Of a DNA stretch of 64,000 bases, positions 35,890 to 44,183 are shown piece after piece. The stretch covers positions 62,001-126,000 of the forward strand of contig CAJFVO010000002.1 of NCBI GenBank assembly GCA_904420555.1, given 5' to 3'. Made by a program: the position numbers and the translations under genes. Source of the DNA: Candidatus Heritagella intestinalis (GTDB taxonomy: Bacteria; Bacillota; Clostridia; Oscillospirales; Acutalibacteraceae). The stretch's first letter is position 1. Each line of letters starts with the position of its first letter. The notes beneath the pieces are model-generated. The model was given only the letters and a program-made list of their open reading frames with translations. It was not told the DNA's origin and ran no database searches.

Positions 35890-37770
35890 ATGGTAATGGA
35901 AAAGCTGGAAAAACTGTTGAGTTGGGGCGGTATCAAGCGCGATATTATTTTCCTGGTTATCTCCGGAGCAGCGCTGCTGGTGAGCTTGTTGCACCTGTCT
36001 CTCCCCTTTGACCCGGCCTGGGTGGCCATTCTACTCTGCGGTGTGCCCATTGTGCTGGAAGCCATTATCGGGCTGGTCACCGTCTTCGACATCAAAGCCG
36101 ATGTACTGGTATCCATCGCCCTCATTGCCTCTATTATTATCCAGGAAGATTTTGCCGCCGGGGAAGTGGCCTTTATCATGCAGCTGGGGGCTCTGCTGGA
36201 AGAACTCACCGTCGCCCGGGCCCGGGCGGGCATTGAGCGCCTGGTACGGCTGACGCCCCGCACAGCCCGGCTGCTGCTGGAAAACGCAGAAAAAGTCGTG
36301 CCTGCCGAGGAAGTACAGCTGGGGGATACCCTCCGGGTACTGCCAGGGGAAACGGTTCCAGTAGATGGGGTAATTCTCTCCGGGCGCACCTCCGTGAACC
36401 AATCGGTCATGACCGGAGAATCCCTGCCAGTGGACAAAGGCCCAGGAGACGAAGTCTCTAGCGGCACAGTAAACCAGTTCGGATCCTTTGACATGAAGGC
36501 CACCCGGGTGGGGGAGGACAGTTCCATCCAGAGGATGATTCGCCTGGTGCAGTCTGCCGACGCAGGCAAGGCGAAAATTGTGGGCATTGCCGACCGCTGG
36601 GCCACCTGGATTGTGGCCATCGCCTTGACAGCGGCAGCCCTCACCTGGGCCATCAGCGGGGAAATTCTTCGGGCCGTGACCATTTTGGTGGTATTCTGCC
36701 CCTGCGCCTTGGTGCTGGCCACCCCCACGGCTATTATGGCGGCCATCGGCAACGCCACTCGCCGGGGCTTCCTGGTGCGGGAAGGGGACGCTTTGGAGCG
36801 TCTGGCCACAGTAACCCGGGTAGCCTTTGACAAAACCGGCACTCTCACCTACGGCACACCTCGGGTAACCGAAGTACAGGTACTCCAAGAGGGGCTTTCA
36901 AAGGAACAGCTCTATGCCTGGGCAGCCGGCGTGGAAAGCCATTCCGAGCATCCCCTGGGAAAAGCAGTGGTCCGATGCTGGAAGGAAGAAACTCCCAACG
37001 CGGTTCTGCCTACTGCGGAGGACTTCCGGATGCTGCCGGGCCGGGGCGTGCAGGCCCGGGTAGCGGGTCATCAGGTATTAGCTGGAAACCCGGAGTTGCT
37101 ATCGGAAGCACAGGTTCCCCTGAGTCAAGCAGCCCAGGAGGCCTCCCAGGCTGCTTTGGGAGAAGGCGGCACAGTGATTTTCCTGGCCGTAGATGGAAAA
37201 CTGGCGGGGTTGGTCTCCCTTTCGGACACCCTGCGGGAAAATGCCGGGGAAACCATCACCCAAGTCCGAGGGGCTGGAGCGGAGCCAGTGCTCCTCACCG
37301 GAGACCGGGAAAGCGCGGCAGAACACATTGCCAAGATGCTGGGTATCACGGAAGTACATGCCCAATGCCTGCCGGAAAATAAACTCCAATGGATTGACCA
37401 GAGCCAGCAGCGCAAAGAGCCGGTGTGCATGATTGGAGACGGAGTCAACGATGCGCCGGCCCTAAAAAAGGCGGAGGTTGGCATTGCCATGGGTGGCGTT
37501 GGCAGCGATATTGCCGTGGATGCCGCGGACATTGCCCTGGTCAGCGACGACATCCGAGAACTGCCCCACCTGCTCCGGCTTTCCCGCCGGATGATGACCA
37601 CCATCCGCATCAATCTGACCTTTTCCATGGCCTTGAATTTCGTAGCCATTATTCTGGCCATTACTGGCGTACTGAACCCGGTGGTAGGAGCGCTGGTACA
37701 CAATGCCGGTTCAGTGCTGGTGATTATCAATTCGGTATTTCTCCTGAACTGGCACCGAAAAAAAGATTAA
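35890..37770 (+). CDS. Heavy-metal P1B-type ATPase
   Basis: This 626-residue membrane pump exports (or sometimes imports) a transition metal using ATP. The membrane metal site is C270-P-C272 (VVFCPCALVLATP), the phosphorylation motif is DKTGT at D314, and TGES and GDGVNDAPAL are present. There is no N-terminal heavy-metal-associated domain. The last helices read LVHNAGSVLVIINS, differing from classic CopA (YN..MSSSV) and ZntA (DTGAT), so metal specificity is uncertain. The CsoR-like operator favours copper. The start was set at ATG 35890 by spacing from AAAGGA. Confidence 0.9.
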   Translation: MVMEKLEKLLSWGGIKRDIIFLVISGAALLVSLLHLSLPFDPAWVAILLCGVPIVLEAIIGLVTVFDIKADVLVSIALIASIIIQEDFAAGEVAFIMQLGALLEELTVARARAGIERLVRLTPRTARLLLENAEKVVPAEEVQLGDTLRVLPGETVPVDGVILSGRTSVNQSVMTGESLPVDKGPGDEVSSGTVNQFGSFDMKATRVGEDSSIQRMIRLVQSADAGKAKIVGIADRWATWIVAIALTAAALTWAISGEILRAVTILVVFCPCALVLATPTAIMAAIGNATRRGFLVREGDALERLATVTRVAFDKTGTLTYGTPRVTEVQVLQEGLSKEQLYAWAAGVESHSEHPLGKAVVRCWKEETPNAVLPTAEDFRMLPGRGVQARVAGHQVLAGNPELLSEAQVPLSQAAQEASQAALGEGGTVIFLAVDGKLAGLVSLSDTLRENAGETITQVRGAGAEPVLLTGDRESAAEHIAKMLGITEVHAQCLPENKLQWIDQSQQRKEPVCMIGDGVNDAPALKKAEVGIAMGGVGSDIAVDAADIALVSDDIRELPHLLRLSRRMMTTIRINLTFSMALNFVAIILAITGVLNPVVGALVHNAGSVLVIINSVFLLNWHRKKD

Positions 37771-37779
37771 AACTTCGCA

Positions 37780-37817
37780 AAAGAAATCCGCCCGGCAAAA
37801 AGCGGGCGGATTTCTTT
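37780..37817. terminator. Bidirectional terminator
   Basis: AAAGAAATCCGCCCG (37780-37794) and CGGGCGGATTTCTTT (37803-37817) form a 15-bp perfect stem between convergent genes. Confidence 0.88.
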
Positions 37818-37830
37818 ATATGGAGAGCGG

Positions 37831-39072
37831 TTATAAGAACGGCTCAAATTCCAGCTCGGAGAGGGGGACGCGATACATCGTGGTTTCTCTTTCCTGGGCA
37901 GTACTATGCTCCTTGTCATTCATCTCAATAAGAAGATTATCATTGCCATCTCTCCACAACCCGGTTATCCTTTTTCCAGTCTCCTCGGGGCAAAAGGCTG
38001 CCCGTTCCATAGAGCCATCCGAATAGTTCATTCTATAAATATAGTGCTCATCCGCATCATAAAGTCGGGCAAACACCCCTGTCTGGGTATCCCGCTGGGT
38101 CTCAATCGCGGTAGTAAAGATATATTGTCCTGGATCGTCAGTGGTTTCTAAAACTCTTTCCGCTTTTCCATTCTTAATCCGGCCTAAAAATGTAGTGACA
38201 CTGTAGTTTTCATAGTAAATCATATCCCCGGAAGCTACAAACCAGGCCACCCATTGGTTTAGTTCGTTGTTATCCGAAGAAATATGGGACAAATCCACAG
38301 AGTGCAGGAAATTCATATCCAAATCATAGACATCCATGCGAAGACCATACGGATCCTCTCCATGGGATTCCAATATGATTAAAGAGATAGTCTTTCCATC
38401 GCTGGCAACACTTTGGATAATATCTCCCATCTTGGTCTCTGTATCAAATTCCGCCTCCAAAAGAACTCTTCTCTCTCCGGTTTTGGTATGGTATTCTTCC
38501 AAATAGCTGGCGTTACCCGTCAGCACCTTTCCCATCAAGAGCCGGTCTCCCTGGGCCGCCATGCTGTTATAAGGACATCCATCCTTTTCCGAGAAGATTT
38601 CCGTCATAGTGAGATTCTCAATATCAAGGTCTATCAGCTTCAGCCAATGCTCTTCTGTATTCAAATTCCCGGTAGAGACGTACATATATAAGTGCCCGTC
38701 AATACAGACCGGACCCGTGGTAATGTGAGCAAAATCCGGAATTCTCCCTATCCGCACAATATTTTGAGTATCCCATTCATACCAGTAAAAATCCACAGTA
38801 TAACTGCCATATTCAGTCCAAGTTGCGTCCTCTGGAATATAAAGATAAATCAGCCCCTCCGAAACCGGGTACATTCCAACATAGTCCAATTCATCTATTA
38901 TCTCGTGATTCGCATCACGGAGATTCAGCCGAAAATTGGGAGAGGATATTCCTTCCATAATAATTCCGCCAGGGGCGACTGAGTTCTTATTATTATTACA
39001 TCCGCTGATACACAAACAAAAAAATATCATGGCAAAGCAGACAGAAAGCCATTTGAAGAATCCCTTTTTCAT
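37831..39072 (-). CDS. Lipoprotein of unknown function
   Basis: The 413-residue protein has a lipoprotein signal peptide with lipobox CISGC (Cys at residue 25). The mature part is rich in beta-strand and aromatic residues, with recurring blades such as GLIYLYIP, GHLYMYVS, GDRLLMGKV and GDMIYYENYS. That suggests a beta-propeller anchored outside the membrane. The local DNA is richer in A+T than its neighbours. I do not recognise a named family. Confidence 0.75.
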   Translation of the reverse strand: MKKGFFKWLSVCFAMIFFCLCISGCNNNKNSVAPGGIIMEGISSPNFRLNLRDANHEIIDELDYVGMYPVSEGLIYLYIPEDATWTEYGSYTVDFYWYEWDTQNIVRIGRIPDFAHITTGPVCIDGHLYMYVSTGNLNTEEHWLKLIDLDIENLTMTEIFSEKDGCPYNSMAAQGDRLLMGKVLTGNASYLEEYHTKTGERRVLLEAEFDTETKMGDIIQSVASDGKTISLIILESHGEDPYGLRMDVYDLDMNFLHSVDLSHISSDNNELNQWVAWFVASGDMIYYENYSVTTFLGRIKNGKAERVLETTDDPGQYIFTTAIETQRDTQTGVFARLYDADEHYIYRMNYSDGSMERAAFCPEETGKRITGLWRDGNDNLLIEMNDKEHSTAQERETTMYRVPLSELEFEPFL

Positions 39073-39191
39073 TACGCTTTTCCTCCTTTATCAGCTTAAA
39101 AAGTTAAGAAGGGCGCTGGCCCAGCAACAGGCCGGCGCCCCTCCATCCCGACTACCATTATACTACTATATTACCACCTATCTACCTTATA

Positions 39192-39965
39192 CTACCAAAT
39201 CAAATGTGCGCACACAGCATGCGCTATTGCAGCGGTTTTAATGTAATAGTATTTGTCGTACTTGTTCCCTAAAGGATCAGCAAACTGCACCTTAGACTTA
39301 TCGCTATAGATAGCATTCACTACCAGTGCATGCCCATCGGTCGAATAATGCCAATTGGTTCCTTTCGGATTATAAATTGCCATCATACCGGGCTTTTTAT
39401 TAGTGACAATCGTAGTATACAGGCGATTACACATGGTTGTCTGACTTGGTGTAGATACCAGCTTATAGTTGTAACTGACCTTGCTATTCAAATAAGGGAC
39501 AATATTCACTACCAGAGTTCCCCGATCCAAAGTTGTTTCCATTCCTCTTGCAATATCATCTTGCGTAGGACTGGAACCATTAAGGTATTGGATAATACTT
39601 TTCACACAAGCAGGAGCGCAATACATATCATGAGTTTGCGCATACATAGTAAAAGTCCCGGGAATGGAAATCTTCGTAGCCGCGCGCGTCATGGGTTGCT
39701 TCGCCCATTCCTCTGCAATCCGATCAGATTCCTCTTCTGCCTCTTTAATGAGCTGCTTTTCCTCTTCGCTGAGGCTGTTCCAGTATTCCTCTTCCTCTTC
39801 GGGAGTGGGGAGTATAATTCCGCTAGGAACTACCGGCTGCGTTTCGTCGCTGGCCGCCGCAGCATACACCGTTCCGCTAACGCCCAACAACATCGCCAGG
39901 GTAATAAACAAAGACAGTTTTACCCGTGACTGCCACCAAAACGCCATAGAAAGCAAAAAGCGCAT
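39192..39965 (-). CDS. Exported C39-like cysteine-protease-fold protein
   Basis: The 257-residue protein has a signal peptide (LSLFITLAMLLGVSGTVYA-AAA), an acidic helical stretch (55-90) and a C39-like domain. The domain Cys is in MYCAPACVKSIIQYL and the His in TDGHALVVNAIY, followed by FADPLG. It may be a secreted protease or an inactive relative. Its ATG lies inside the 3' arm of a terminator-like hairpin (39958-40015); a second ATG at 39947 also gives a full signal peptide. Neither start has a strong ribosome-binding site. Confidence 0.75.
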   Translation of the reverse strand: MRFLLSMAFWWQSRVKLSLFITLAMLLGVSGTVYAAAASDETQPVVPSGIILPTPEEEEEYWNSLSEEEKQLIKEAEEESDRIAEEWAKQPMTRAATKISIPGTFTMYAQTHDMYCAPACVKSIIQYLNGSSPTQDDIARGMETTLDRGTLVVNIVPYLNSKVSYNYKLVSTPSQTTMCNRLYTTIVTNKKPGMMAIYNPKGTNWHYSTDGHALVVNAIYSDKSKVQFADPLGNKYDKYYYIKTAAIAHAVCAHLIW

Positions 39966-40015
39966 GAATCCGCACGAAGCTCTCTTTTCAGAGCTCGTAT
40001 CCGACTCATGCGCTT
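39958..40015 (-). other. Long terminator-like hairpin overlapping the C39-like gene start
   Basis: AAGCGCATGA and TCATGCGCTT form a perfect 10-bp outer stem. AGCTCT/AGAGCT pairs extend the structure inside it. On the minus strand TTTTGCTTTC follows, so it resembles an intrinsic terminator placed exactly over the start codon at 39965. It is probably an attenuator or a translation-blocking structure. Confidence 0.6.
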
Positions 40016-40042
40016 GGCATTCCGGGTAAAAGGGGTTTTCTG

Positions 40043-40099
40043 CTACAAAAGGGAAGCCTTTCGCATCAGCCGTTCCTGGGGGTAGAGTACCGTAACCAT
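40043..40099 (-). CDS. Candidate 18-residue leader peptide
   Basis: The frame MVTVLYPQERLMRKASLL lies 59 bases downstream of a consensus-like promoter, behind AAAGGCGG, and ends 27 bases before the long hairpin. The order promoter-leader ORF-terminator-gene is that of ribosome-mediated attenuation. It could equally be a secreted signal peptide precursor or a chance frame. Confidence 0.4.
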   Translation of the reverse strand: MVTVLYPQERLMRKASLL

Positions 40100-40130
40100 T
40101 GGAAACACCGCCTTTCCTTTACTTGTTTAT

Positions 40131-40159
40131 ATTCTACCACAATTTTCAAAAAGCGTCAA
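40131..40159 (-). promoter_or_regulatory. Promoter of the leader/C39-like unit
   Basis: TTGACG (40154-40159) and TAGAAT (40131-40136) on the minus strand are spaced 17 bases. The flank 40160-40306 is A+T-rich and shows no gene. Confidence 0.65.
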
Positions 40160-40306
40160 TCTCTTTTTGAAATTTTTGAAGCTTTTTGTAAATTTTATTT
40201 CACTTTTATTTTCAAACACACTCTATTTCATTTAGTATATTAGAATTTAAAATGTCTTAATGAGAAAAACACTTTCACAGTCTCCCTATGGACACTTCTA
40301 TCCTTT

Positions 40307-40909
40307 TTAATTGGGAATGTACTTCCGCACCCGGAAGATAGCCCCGATGTCCTCGCAGATGCGGCGGCACTGGTCAATATCTTCCTGGGGCATGGTGTCC
40401 ACCACCGTCATGTACACTTTGGGCACGTGCAGCCCGGCCTCCGCAGCAAACCGAAGCACCGCCGGGAAGGCTTCCAGCCCGTACTCCGAGTGGCACAGGG
40501 CCTCGTACTTTTCCGCATTGGGGGCGTTGAGGCTGACAGAGACCACTTCAAACCGGCCGTCCAGCTCCGGAGCCGTGTGACGGCCGTTAATCTTATCCGA
40601 GAGGCCGTTGGTATTCAGGCGCATATCAATGGGGCTGAACTCCTTCACCCGGTCGCAGAGCCAGAGAACATCCTCCAGGCGGCAGGTGGGCTCCCCATAG
40701 CCGCAAAAGACCAGCTGCTGGTATTGGCTCAAATCCCGCTTTTTAATGTCCTCCAGGATTTCTTCTTTGGTAGGCTCCCGCTCCAGCCATAAGTCGTCGG
40801 CATAGATGCTGCCGCTGCTGTGGGTCCGCAGGCAGAAGTCACACCGGTTGGGACAGCGGTTGGTGAGATTCACATACAAATTCTTTCCGTATTCATAGGT
40901 AATGGTCAT
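40307..40909 (-). CDS. TatD-associated radical SAM protein
   Basis: This 200-residue compact radical SAM protein has its cluster motif in NLTNRCPNRCDFCLRTH (CxxxCxxC). GYGEPTCR (SAM-binding GGE-like) and MRLNTNGL follow. This family is regularly encoded next to tatD, as here, where tatD ends 18 bases upstream. Its reaction is unknown. ATG 40909 follows AGGAGGAACTAGT; the longer frame is rejected. Confidence 0.88.
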   Translation of the reverse strand: MTITYEYGKNLYVNLTNRCPNRCDFCLRTHSSGSIYADDLWLEREPTKEEILEDIKKRDLSQYQQLVFCGYGEPTCRLEDVLWLCDRVKEFSPIDMRLNTNGLSDKINGRHTAPELDGRFEVVSVSLNAPNAEKYEALCHSEYGLEAFPAVLRFAAEAGLHVPKVYMTVVDTMPQEDIDQCRRICEDIGAIFRVRKYIPN

Positions 40910-40927
40910 ACTAGTTCCTCCTCGCAA

Positions 40928-41701
40928 TCAAAGGGCAATACCGAAAAGCGCCGCCGCGTTCCGGCAGCCCTGGGCCAAAACTTCCTGGGCGGAGACCCCT
41001 TTGATCTCCCCGATTTTCGCCGCAGACCAGGGAATCATGGTGGAATCGCACCGCTTGCCACGGAAGGGCACCGGAGCCATATAAGGGGCGTCCGTCTCGT
41101 TGAGGATGCGCTCCAAGGGCACAGCCGCCGCCACTTCCAGGGGATGTTTGGCGTTTTTAAAGGTGACAACGCCCCCCAAGCCGACATACATTCCCAAAGC
41201 CACTACTTCCCGGGCCATTTCCGCACTGCCGGAAAAACAGTGGACAACGCCACGGGGCCGGTATTTCCGCAGCAGGGCCATGGTATCCCCGTGGGCCTCC
41301 CGGTCGTGGACAATCACCGGCAAATCCCGCTCCCGGGCCAGGCGGAGCTGGGCCTCGAACACCTGCTGCTGCACTTCCCGGGGGCAGGCATCTTCATAGT
41401 GGTAATCCAGGCCGATTTCCCCCACAGCCACTACCTTGGGATGGTCCAGGAACCGGCCAAGCTGCTCTATCCAATCCGCAGGCAAGTTGCCGGCGTCCTC
41501 CGGGTGAACCCCGGCGGCGGCGTGGAAATAGGGGTATTTTTCCGCCAGGGCAATGGAGGCGGCGCTGCCTTTCAGGCTGGCACCGGCGTTGATAACATGG
41601 CACACGCCTTTTTGGGGCAGAAGGGTCAGCAGCTCCTCCCGGTCGGAATCAAAAGCGGAATCGTCATAGTGGGCATGGGAATCAAAAATCAGTGCTTCCA
41701 A
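40928..41701 (-). CDS. tatD: TatD-family metal-dependent DNase
   Basis: This 257-residue TIM-barrel hydrolase has the metal ligands in IFDSHAHYDD, VGEIGLDYHY, PVIVHDREAH, VVHCFSG and NETDAPYMAP. TatD proteins act as 3'-5' exonucleases or D-aminoacyl-tRNA-like hydrolases in DNA repair and turnover. A TTG start at 41701 was chosen for its spacing from AAAGGAG. Confidence 0.93.
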   Translation of the reverse strand: MEALIFDSHAHYDDSAFDSDREELLTLLPQKGVCHVINAGASLKGSAASIALAEKYPYFHAAAGVHPEDAGNLPADWIEQLGRFLDHPKVVAVGEIGLDYHYEDACPREVQQQVFEAQLRLARERDLPVIVHDREAHGDTMALLRKYRPRGVVHCFSGSAEMAREVVALGMYVGLGGVVTFKNAKHPLEVAAAVPLERILNETDAPYMAPVPFRGKRCDSTMIPWSAAKIGEIKGVSAQEVLAQGCRNAAALFGIAL

Positions 41702-41765
41702 GGGCAAGGTCTCCTTTGTAAATCAAATACGCTTCTCCTATTATACCAAACTGTGGCGTCATGGA

Positions 41766-41794
41766 AAAGAGGGGCTTGCCTTCAGGCAGCCCCT
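41766..41794 (-). terminator. glgP terminator
   Basis: AGGGGCTTGCC (41770-41780) pairs with GGCAGCCCCT (41785-41794). On the minus strand CTTTTCC follows. It lies just after the glgP stop. Confidence 0.75.
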
Positions 41795-41810
41795 CTGCTT
41801 GTTGTATTCC

Positions 41811-44144
41811 TTATAGGCCCCAGATTTCCTCGGCATACTGGCGAATGGTCCGGTCGCTGGAGAACTTCCCGGCATTGGCCACATTAAGCAGGCATTTTTT
41901 CGCAAATGCCTCCTGGTTGCCCCAGTCCCGGTTGGCACGGAGACGGGCCTCGCAGTAGGGGATGAAATCCAGCAGCAGATAGTAATGGTCGGGCTTGTGC
42001 CAGCTGGCCCCCTTGGTCAGGGCGGTGTACAGCTCCTGGAACATGCCATTTCCCCCATCGGAGAAGGTGCCGTCGATAAGGGTCTCCACTACCCGGCGGA
42101 TCCGGGAATTCTCCGCCAAAATCTTTTCCGGGTCATAGGTCTCCGCGATTTGGGCAATGTCCTCCACTTTAGCGCCGAAGATATAGTTGTTTTCCTCCCC
42201 GGCCTGCTGGGCGATTTCAATGTTAGCCCCATCATAGGTGCCCAGGGTCACCGCGCCGTTGAGCATGAATTTCATGTTGCTGGTGCCGCTGGCCTCGGTG
42301 CCCGCGGTGGAAATCTGCTCGGAGATGTCCGCCGCTGGGATGAGCTTCTCCGCATAGGAGACATTGTAGTTAGACACAAAGAGCACCTGCATTTTTTGGT
42401 TGACCTCCGGGTCGGTGTTCACCAGATGGGCCACCTCGTTGATATACTTGATAATGCCCTTGGCACGCCAGTATCCCGGCGCAGCCTTGGCCCCAAAGAG
42501 GAACACGGTGGGATGAAAGTCCGTGAGGGTGCCGTCTTTCAGGGCAAAGTAAATGTCCATAATGGAGAAGGCGTTGAGAAGCTGCCGCTTGTACTCGTGG
42601 AGCCGCTTGATCTGCACATCAAAGACAAAATCCGTGTGCAGGCCAAAGTGGTCGTGCTCCCAGACGTACCGGGCCAATTCCTCTTTTTTCCGCTTTTTTA
42701 TGTCTGCAAACTGCCGAAGGGAGTTGACGTCCCCGGCATAGGGTTCCAGCTTTTTCAGCTGGTCCAAATCGGTGACCCAGCCGCTGCCGATGCGGTCGGT
42801 GATAAACCGGGAAAGCTCCGGATTGCACAAAGCCAGCCAACGCCGCTGGGTAATGCCGTTGGTCTTGTTGTTAAAGCGTTCCGGATAGAGGGCATACCAC
42901 TCCTTGAGGGCGCTCTCCTTCAAAATCCGGGTGTGGATTTCCGCCACGCCGTTAGTGGAATGGGAGGCATAGATGGCCATGCGGGCCATATGCACCATGT
43001 TTCCGTCCAGAATGGCGTATTGGGAGAGCTGCTCCCGGGCAATCCCCCGGCCCAGCAGCTCCCGTTTCAAGGCATGGTTCAGCATCACCACATAGGGGTA
43101 TACATGGGGCAGCACCGCGCAGAACAAATCCACGCTCCACTTTTCCAAGGCCTCGGGCATAATGGTATGGTTGGTATAGGCGAAAACCTTTTTTACCATC
43201 TCCAATGCCTCATCGAAATCCATGAGCTCTTCTTCCAGAAGAATGCGCAGCAGCTCAGGAATGGCCACGGTGGGATGGGTGTCGTTGAGCTGCACCACAT
43301 AGGATTCGGGGAAGTGGGAGAAGTCCGCCCCATGCTGCTCCCGATACCGCCGGACAATGCACTGCAGGGAAGCGCTGGAGAAGAAGTATTCCTGCTTCAG
43401 CCGGAGCTTTCTCCCCTCGTCGGTGTCGTCATTGGGATACAGGCAAGTGGAAATGGCCTCGGCCTCCTCCCGGTTCTTCACGGCCTCGCTGTATTTCTGC
43501 TGGTTAAACAGGGCAAAGTCAAAGCCGTCCACCGCCTCGGACTGCCAAAGGCGCAGGGTATTGACGGTTTTCCCGCCGTAGCCGATGACGGGCATATCGT
43601 AGGGCACGGCCCACACATCCTGGCCGGCAAAATGCACCTTCACCCGCTCATCCGCCCGGCGCAAACTCCAGGGGTCGCCGAACTGCTGCCAATCATCGGG
43701 GTATTCCCGCTGGAATCCCCCCTCTATGGTCTGGCGGAACAGGCCATACTTATACCGGATGCCAAATCCGTCCAGGGGGATGTCCTGGGTGGCGGCGGAA
43801 TCCAAAAAGCAGGCAGCCAGACGCCCCAGGCCGCCGTTGCCCAGAGCCGGGTCGTCCACCTCGTCAAAGAGCTCCGGAGAGCGGCCGTTTTCCTCCAGCA
43901 GGGCCCGGGTTTCTTCCAGCAATCCCAGATTCAGCAGGTTGGAATTGACCATGCGGCCGATGAGGAATTCTGCGGACAGATAGCAGGCCCGCTTTTTGCC
44001 GGGAACTTCTTTCCAGGCGTCCCGGGCCCGGTTCATAGCCGCCCGGCTCACTGCGTGGTAAATGGCCGTGGTATCGGCTTGAGATAGAGGTTTTGCGGTT
44101 TCTTCCCGCAAAGCCGCGAGGATTTCATTCTGAAATGGAGTCAT
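41811..44144 (-). CDS. glgP: Glycogen/maltodextrin phosphorylase
   Basis: This PLP enzyme releases glucose-1-phosphate from alpha-1,4-glucans. The 777-residue protein has ALGNGGLGRLAACFLDS, the NDTHP loop and the PLP-lysine segment EASGTSNMKFMLNGA. It is cotranscribed after malQ with a 39-base gap. The two together degrade glycogen and imported maltodextrin. Confidence 0.96.
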   Translation of the reverse strand: MTPFQNEILAALREETAKPLSQADTTAIYHAVSRAAMNRARDAWKEVPGKKRACYLSAEFLIGRMVNSNLLNLGLLEETRALLEENGRSPELFDEVDDPALGNGGLGRLAACFLDSAATQDIPLDGFGIRYKYGLFRQTIEGGFQREYPDDWQQFGDPWSLRRADERVKVHFAGQDVWAVPYDMPVIGYGGKTVNTLRLWQSEAVDGFDFALFNQQKYSEAVKNREEAEAISTCLYPNDDTDEGRKLRLKQEYFFSSASLQCIVRRYREQHGADFSHFPESYVVQLNDTHPTVAIPELLRILLEEELMDFDEALEMVKKVFAYTNHTIMPEALEKWSVDLFCAVLPHVYPYVVMLNHALKRELLGRGIAREQLSQYAILDGNMVHMARMAIYASHSTNGVAEIHTRILKESALKEWYALYPERFNNKTNGITQRRWLALCNPELSRFITDRIGSGWVTDLDQLKKLEPYAGDVNSLRQFADIKKRKKEELARYVWEHDHFGLHTDFVFDVQIKRLHEYKRQLLNAFSIMDIYFALKDGTLTDFHPTVFLFGAKAAPGYWRAKGIIKYINEVAHLVNTDPEVNQKMQVLFVSNYNVSYAEKLIPAADISEQISTAGTEASGTSNMKFMLNGAVTLGTYDGANIEIAQQAGEENNYIFGAKVEDIAQIAETYDPEKILAENSRIRRVVETLIDGTFSDGGNGMFQELYTALTKGASWHKPDHYYLLLDFIPYCEARLRANRDWGNQEAFAKKCLLNVANAGKFSSDRTIRQYAEEIWGL

Positions 44145-44183
44145 GGTTCTCTTCCTTTCTTTTTGGATGATGGGGAGCCCCGG

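Noticed and set aside
37831-40300. A horizontally acquired island
   Set aside because: The A+T content is higher than the surroundings, but there is no integrase, att-like repeat or tRNA, so transfer is not supported beyond composition.
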